Source: Waterburya agarophytonicola KI4 (lineage in GTDB: Bacteria > Cyanobacteriota > Cyanobacteriia > Cyanobacteriales > Xenococcaceae). Taken from it: 40,072 nucleotides of DNA. The notes beneath the pieces were generated by a model, which worked only from the letters and a program-made list of their open reading frames with translations, searched no databases and was not told where the DNA came from. The position numbers and the translations under genes are program-made. The stretch covers positions 1 to 40,072 of the forward strand of contig NZ_JADWDC010000045.1 in the NCBI RefSeq assembly GCF_020640915.1. The letters run 5' to 3'. Shown here piece after piece: positions 36,727 to 40,072 of this stretch; the stretch's first letter is position 1; every line of letters begins with the position of its first letter.

Positions 36727-36826
36727 AATACCATTTTGAATTTGAAACACGAATGATTCTTGTAGGGGCGAATAGTTATTCGTCTCAACGATTCATATGT
36801 GAGAAAAGCTATTTAATTTGGTATAG
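36727..36826. repeat. MITE-like element before protein 4
   Basis: About 100 bases with imperfect terminal inverted repeats (AATACCATTTTGAATTT at the left, AATTTGGTAT at 36815-36824) and an inner GGGGCGAATAGTTATTCGTC hairpin. The GTAGGGGCGAAT...ATTCG core resembles short dispersed repeats common in cyanobacterial intergenic DNA. It fills nearly all of the 123-base gap between proteins 3 and 4. No transposase is encoded. Confidence 0.55.
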
Positions 36827-36848
36827 AAATCAAGAGATAACTAAATAA

Positions 36849-39800
36849 ATGAATACTAATCATTTGTATGATGAGCGTACCGTTTCGTTATGGTTTAAGG
36901 TTGATGAGGCTGAAAATAACGATAGGTTAACAATCTATGAAGAAGATGGTGGCATCCAGGGACTAAATATCTACGTAGAAAATAACTACCTATGGTTCAA
37001 AACCTGGAGTCAAACGGGAAACGAGAGATCGGGTTATTATCTTTCTACTGATGCGATCTCTAGTGATACCTGGCATCATGCAGTCATCGTCTTAAACACA
37101 TCCCAAACAGAGCCGTTTACAGCCTACCTCGATGGGTTGAGTATAGATCCTCAACAGGGGGAGCAGCCAAAAAATATTGGGGTGGGAGTAGGTGGTTTAA
37201 ATTCAGTAGGAGATAATTTAGCAGCAGATGATTCTGTCTATAGTGTTAAAGATATTCAAGTCTACGAGCGATCGCTTTCTCAAGCAGAAGTTGCTTTACT
37301 ATATCAACCAAACAAAGAACCTGTAGCTACTGAAGATATATCTCTGACAGTAGAAAACAATCAAATTATTCTATTTCCCGATTTTTTGCTAGATAACGAT
37401 CTAGATCCAGACAGAGATACTCTAAAGATTGAGGCAGTGGGCAATGCTGTTAACGGTAATGTTGCTCAAGATTCGGAAGGTAATATAGTTTTCACTCCAG
37501 AAACTAATTTCAATGGTGATGCCAGCTTTGAATATACCGTCAATGACAATCGTGGTGGGACGGCTACAGGAATAGTCAATTTGATGGTATTACCAGAGAC
37601 TAGTCCTATTCCTGTGGGAACTAATTTACACCGTTTGGCTGATTGGTCAGCTCAACTACCTTTTCTCAATGGTTTTAAATCTGCTAGGAGATGGTTAACT
37701 CAAGATATTAACGTCACCACCAATGAAGAAGGGCAATATATTAATACTTGGAATACAGGTGAGTTTTCTAGTTTAGATTTGGACGAAAATGGGTGGGTTA
37801 AATCTATACCCGAACCTGAAGACGAACTCCAATATACCAGCGTGGGTACTATTTTATATCGAGATTTGGGGGTATATCCAGGAGGTAAATATGTGGTTCT
37901 CTATGAGGGAGAAGGCACAATCAAATATGATTTTGATGCGGTGAAAGATGAATCTGCTTCAACTCTTGGTCGAGATGTAATTGATGTTAATCCAACTAAC
38001 GCAGGTATTTGGTTGAGCATTACAGACATCGATCCCAACGATACGGGAAATTATTTACGGGATATTCATATCTTGCCTGAGGAATACGAGTATGCCGACG
38101 ATCAAATATTTAATCCAGATTTTTTAGAAAAAATTCAGCCCTTTAATACCCTCCGTTTTATGGACTGGATGGCGACCAATAACTCACAACAGGGGGAATG
38201 GAGTAACCGCCCCACTCCCGAAAGCTCGGTTTTCTCTGGAGAAATTGCTTCAATTGAATCGATGGTGGAATTGGCTAATCGCACTGATACCGATCCTTGG
38301 TTTACGATTCCCCATCAAGCTACCGATGAGTATATTACTAATTTTGCCAAATATGTCAAAAATAATTTAGATCCCGAACTTCAGGTATATATAGAATACT
38401 CCAATGAAGTTTGGAACCGCGATTTCGATCAGGGTTGGTGGGTAGAAGATCGGGGTATTGAAGAATTTGCCGATTCTAATGTGGGAGATTTTGGCAAGCG
38501 CATCGATTGGTATAGCAAGCGCACTGTTGAAATTGCCCAGATGTGGGATAAAGTATTTGACGAGGATAAAGCCAGAGTAATCGGGGTAATGTCGGGTCAA
38601 GCTGCCAACTCTTGGACGGCAAAAAGAGCTTTAGAATATCATTGGGCGGAAGATCCCTTATCAAGCTCAGAATACGGTATAGATGCGATCGCTTTTGCAC
38701 CCTATTTTGGCAGTTACTTAGGTAAGTCAATTTATGAAGCTGAAATAGAAAGCTGGACAGAAGATTCTGATGGCGGACTAGATAAGCTATTTGAGGAATT
38801 AAATACTGGAGGTTTATTGGAAGATGCACCTCCAAGTGGTAGTTTGCAACAGTCTTATTATTGGACAGAAAAGTATACCAATCTTGCCGATCTGCACGAC
38901 TTAGATTTAATAACCTATGAAAGTGGTCAACATCTAAGGGGAAACAATGGAGTAGAAGATAACCAATCGATTACCAATCTTTTTACAACTGCCAACAAAG
39001 ATCCCCGCATGGGAGAAATATACCAAGAATATTTTGGTACTTTGAATGAACTGGGTGTTGATTTATCAGTTAACTATACTGACGTTAGTGGATATAACAA
39101 GTGGGGTAGCTGGGGTGCCTTAGAACACATCAATCAATCTAACTCACCCAAATATAATGTTTTAAAGTCCTTGACTGCTAATAATAATAATAATAATCTC
39201 CCTCCTCGATTAGGAAAAATTAATACTAATCTTTCTAATCTAGGAATTATGGTTGAAGGGAATACCCTCAATATCAATGCTAACTATACTGATGTGGGAT
39301 TACAAGACTATCACAATGTTGCGTTTGATTGGGGCGATGAAAGTCCCATTAACACTAAACAGCAAACTCCCTTACTTGGGGAAATTGGCATAGCCGAAGG
39401 AAGCCACGTTTACAATTCAGTAGGCACTTATACTTCGACCATAACCGTTACTGATGATGATAATTTGCTGGCTAAAAAAAACGTGTCTGTAACAGTGGCA
39501 AAAAAAATTGATATTGATTGGAAACCTAGTTCCAATAGCAAACAAATACTCTTGGCTGGAAACGGAATGGTTAAAGTTGCTCTTTTCGGCGATGAAGATT
39601 TTGATGTAACCAATATAGATTTAGATTCAGTAAAAGCTAATGATAGTAGAAATTCGCTTTTGAATAATCAGGGAATTAAAATAGTTAGTAATCAAATAAG
39701 TTTCCAAGATGTTGATTTAGATGGATTTCAAGATTTAATATTAGCTTTTGATAAATCTAGTTTGCGATCTGTTGTTGACACTGATGATGACTTGTTAATT

Positions 39801-39872
39801 AACGATAGCCAAATTTATGTGCTTGGTACGTTTTTCCAATTAGAAACTAGTTTTTTCTTCGGAGCAGAGTAG
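36849..39872 (+). CDS. Large modular protein 4: no DUF4114 module, intact barrel motifs
   Basis: A 1007-residue paralogue. It starts inside the LamG-like fold (1-155, opening YDERTVSLWFKVDE, so the first strand seen in proteins 1-2 is lost), then cadherin-like (157-249), barrel (about 254-780), PKD-like (about 785-885) and C-terminal module with DVDLDGFQDLILAF. The barrel has E-Y-S-N-E520-V-W-N and I-T-Y-E691-S-G-Q-H, like proteins 1 and 2. The ATG lies about 22 bases after the MITE-like element and has no good ribosome-binding site, so the 5' end may have been remodelled by that insertion. No signal peptide. Confidence 0.86.
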   Translation: MNTNHLYDERTVSLWFKVDEAENNDRLTIYEEDGGIQGLNIYVENNYLWFKTWSQTGNERSGYYLSTDAISSDTWHHAVIVLNTSQTEPFTAYLDGLSIDPQQGEQPKNIGVGVGGLNSVGDNLAADDSVYSVKDIQVYERSLSQAEVALLYQPNKEPVATEDISLTVENNQIILFPDFLLDNDLDPDRDTLKIEAVGNAVNGNVAQDSEGNIVFTPETNFNGDASFEYTVNDNRGGTATGIVNLMVLPETSPIPVGTNLHRLADWSAQLPFLNGFKSARRWLTQDINVTTNEEGQYINTWNTGEFSSLDLDENGWVKSIPEPEDELQYTSVGTILYRDLGVYPGGKYVVLYEGEGTIKYDFDAVKDESASTLGRDVIDVNPTNAGIWLSITDIDPNDTGNYLRDIHILPEEYEYADDQIFNPDFLEKIQPFNTLRFMDWMATNNSQQGEWSNRPTPESSVFSGEIASIESMVELANRTDTDPWFTIPHQATDEYITNFAKYVKNNLDPELQVYIEYSNEVWNRDFDQGWWVEDRGIEEFADSNVGDFGKRIDWYSKRTVEIAQMWDKVFDEDKARVIGVMSGQAANSWTAKRALEYHWAEDPLSSSEYGIDAIAFAPYFGSYLGKSIYEAEIESWTEDSDGGLDKLFEELNTGGLLEDAPPSGSLQQSYYWTEKYTNLADLHDLDLITYESGQHLRGNNGVEDNQSITNLFTTANKDPRMGEIYQEYFGTLNELGVDLSVNYTDVSGYNKWGSWGALEHINQSNSPKYNVLKSLTANNNNNNLPPRLGKINTNLSNLGIMVEGNTLNINANYTDVGLQDYHNVAFDWGDESPINTKQQTPLLGEIGIAEGSHVYNSVGTYTSTITVTDDDNLLAKKNVSVTVAKKIDIDWKPSSNSKQILLAGNGMVKVALFGDEDFDVTNIDLDSVKANDSRNSLLNNQGIKIVSNQISFQDVDLDGFQDLILAFDKSSLRSVVDTDDDLLINDSQIYVLGTFFQLETSFFFGAE

Positions 39873-39874
39873 GA

Positions 39875-39901
39875 CATTGCAGAATTAGGCGTTGCAGAAT
39901 T
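39875..39901 (+). repeat. Short tandem repeat
   Basis: ATTGCAGAATTAGGC is followed at once by GTTGCAGAATTAAGG, two near-identical units of about 15 bases just after the last large gene. No gene is recognised in the remaining bases to 40072. Confidence 0.6.
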
Positions 39902-40072
39902 AAGGGTTGAGGATAGATGACAAAATTATTTAATATCCCTCATCAATTTATATTCTTTAAATGCCACAGTAGAACTCTTGTGTTCCATTACTTTCCACAT
40001 AAAGGGAATTGCTCTACCCTAGGGTGTTGATTTTGTCAAAAATAGCTGGGAGTAATTTCATACACTTTCTCT

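Noticed and set aside
25664-39872. Recurring similar stretches that could be taken for a long repeat array or CRISPR
   Set aside because: The recurrences are about 3-4 kb apart, imperfect and follow codon positions; they are the paralogous genes themselves, with no short spaced repeats.
39902-40072. Start of another gene or transposase at the window end
   Set aside because: Only short frames are visible on either strand and none has a recognisable motif.

Overview
The window looks like chromosomal DNA of a cyanobacterium. The palindrome GCGATCGC and its core GATCGC (HIP1-like sites) occur in many genes, intergenic regions are AT-rich, and the gene families (FHA-PAS-GAF histidine kinase, DUF4114 proteins, the C-terminal VPFDFSP sorting-like tail, processive GT2 enzymes) fit that phylum. 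The genus cannot be named from sequence alone.

Layout. (1) 1-887: two broken transposase relics (IS630-like, then IS4-like). (2) 917-4108, minus strand: an FHA-PAS-GAF-PAS histidine kinase and a CheY-like response regulator. (3) 4143-9825, minus strand: methyltransferase, sulfotransferase, processive GT2 with a detached N-terminal membrane segment, GT4, and a protein with two DUF4114-type modules. (4) 9826-10246: divergent, gene-free promoter region. (5) 10247-19543, plus strand: Wzz/Wzc-like co-polymerase with a degenerate P-loop, a GT2 interrupted at a run of nine C, a hexapeptide acyltransferase, two GT4 enzymes, a Wzx-type flippase and a Wzy-like polymerase/ligase. (6) 19606-19677: IS6-like relic. 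(7) 19784-23328, minus strand: a PA14 protein with a PEP-CTERM-like tail, GT2, undecaprenyl-phosphate sugar transferase, and an Alg13/Alg14-like (PssE/PssD-like) pair. (8) 23329-24232: 900 bases without a gene, holding two perfect inverted repeats. (9) 24233-39872, plus strand: a second double-DUF4114 protein followed by four very large paralogues in tandem.

Regions 3, 5 and 7 together supply most of a Wzx/Wzy-type exopolysaccharide pathway: initiating sugar-phosphate transfer, chain extension by several glycosyltransferases, acylation, sulfation and methylation, flipping, polymerisation and length control. No outer-membrane exporter (Wza/OPX) is seen, so export must be completed from elsewhere.

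Region 9 is the most unusual part. The four large proteins share the order LamG-like lectin fold, cadherin-like module, a barrel-like domain with two conserved acidic motifs (E-Y-S-N-E-V-W and Y-E-x-G-Q-H), a PKD-like module and a C-terminal calcium-site-like module. The first two also carry the DUF4114 module of the 450-residue proteins; the last two lack it. None has a recognisable Sec signal peptide. My inference is that they form a polysaccharide-binding, possibly polysaccharide-cleaving set acting on the extracellular matrix made by the neighbouring cluster. One of the four (33639-36725) has lost several putative active-site residues.
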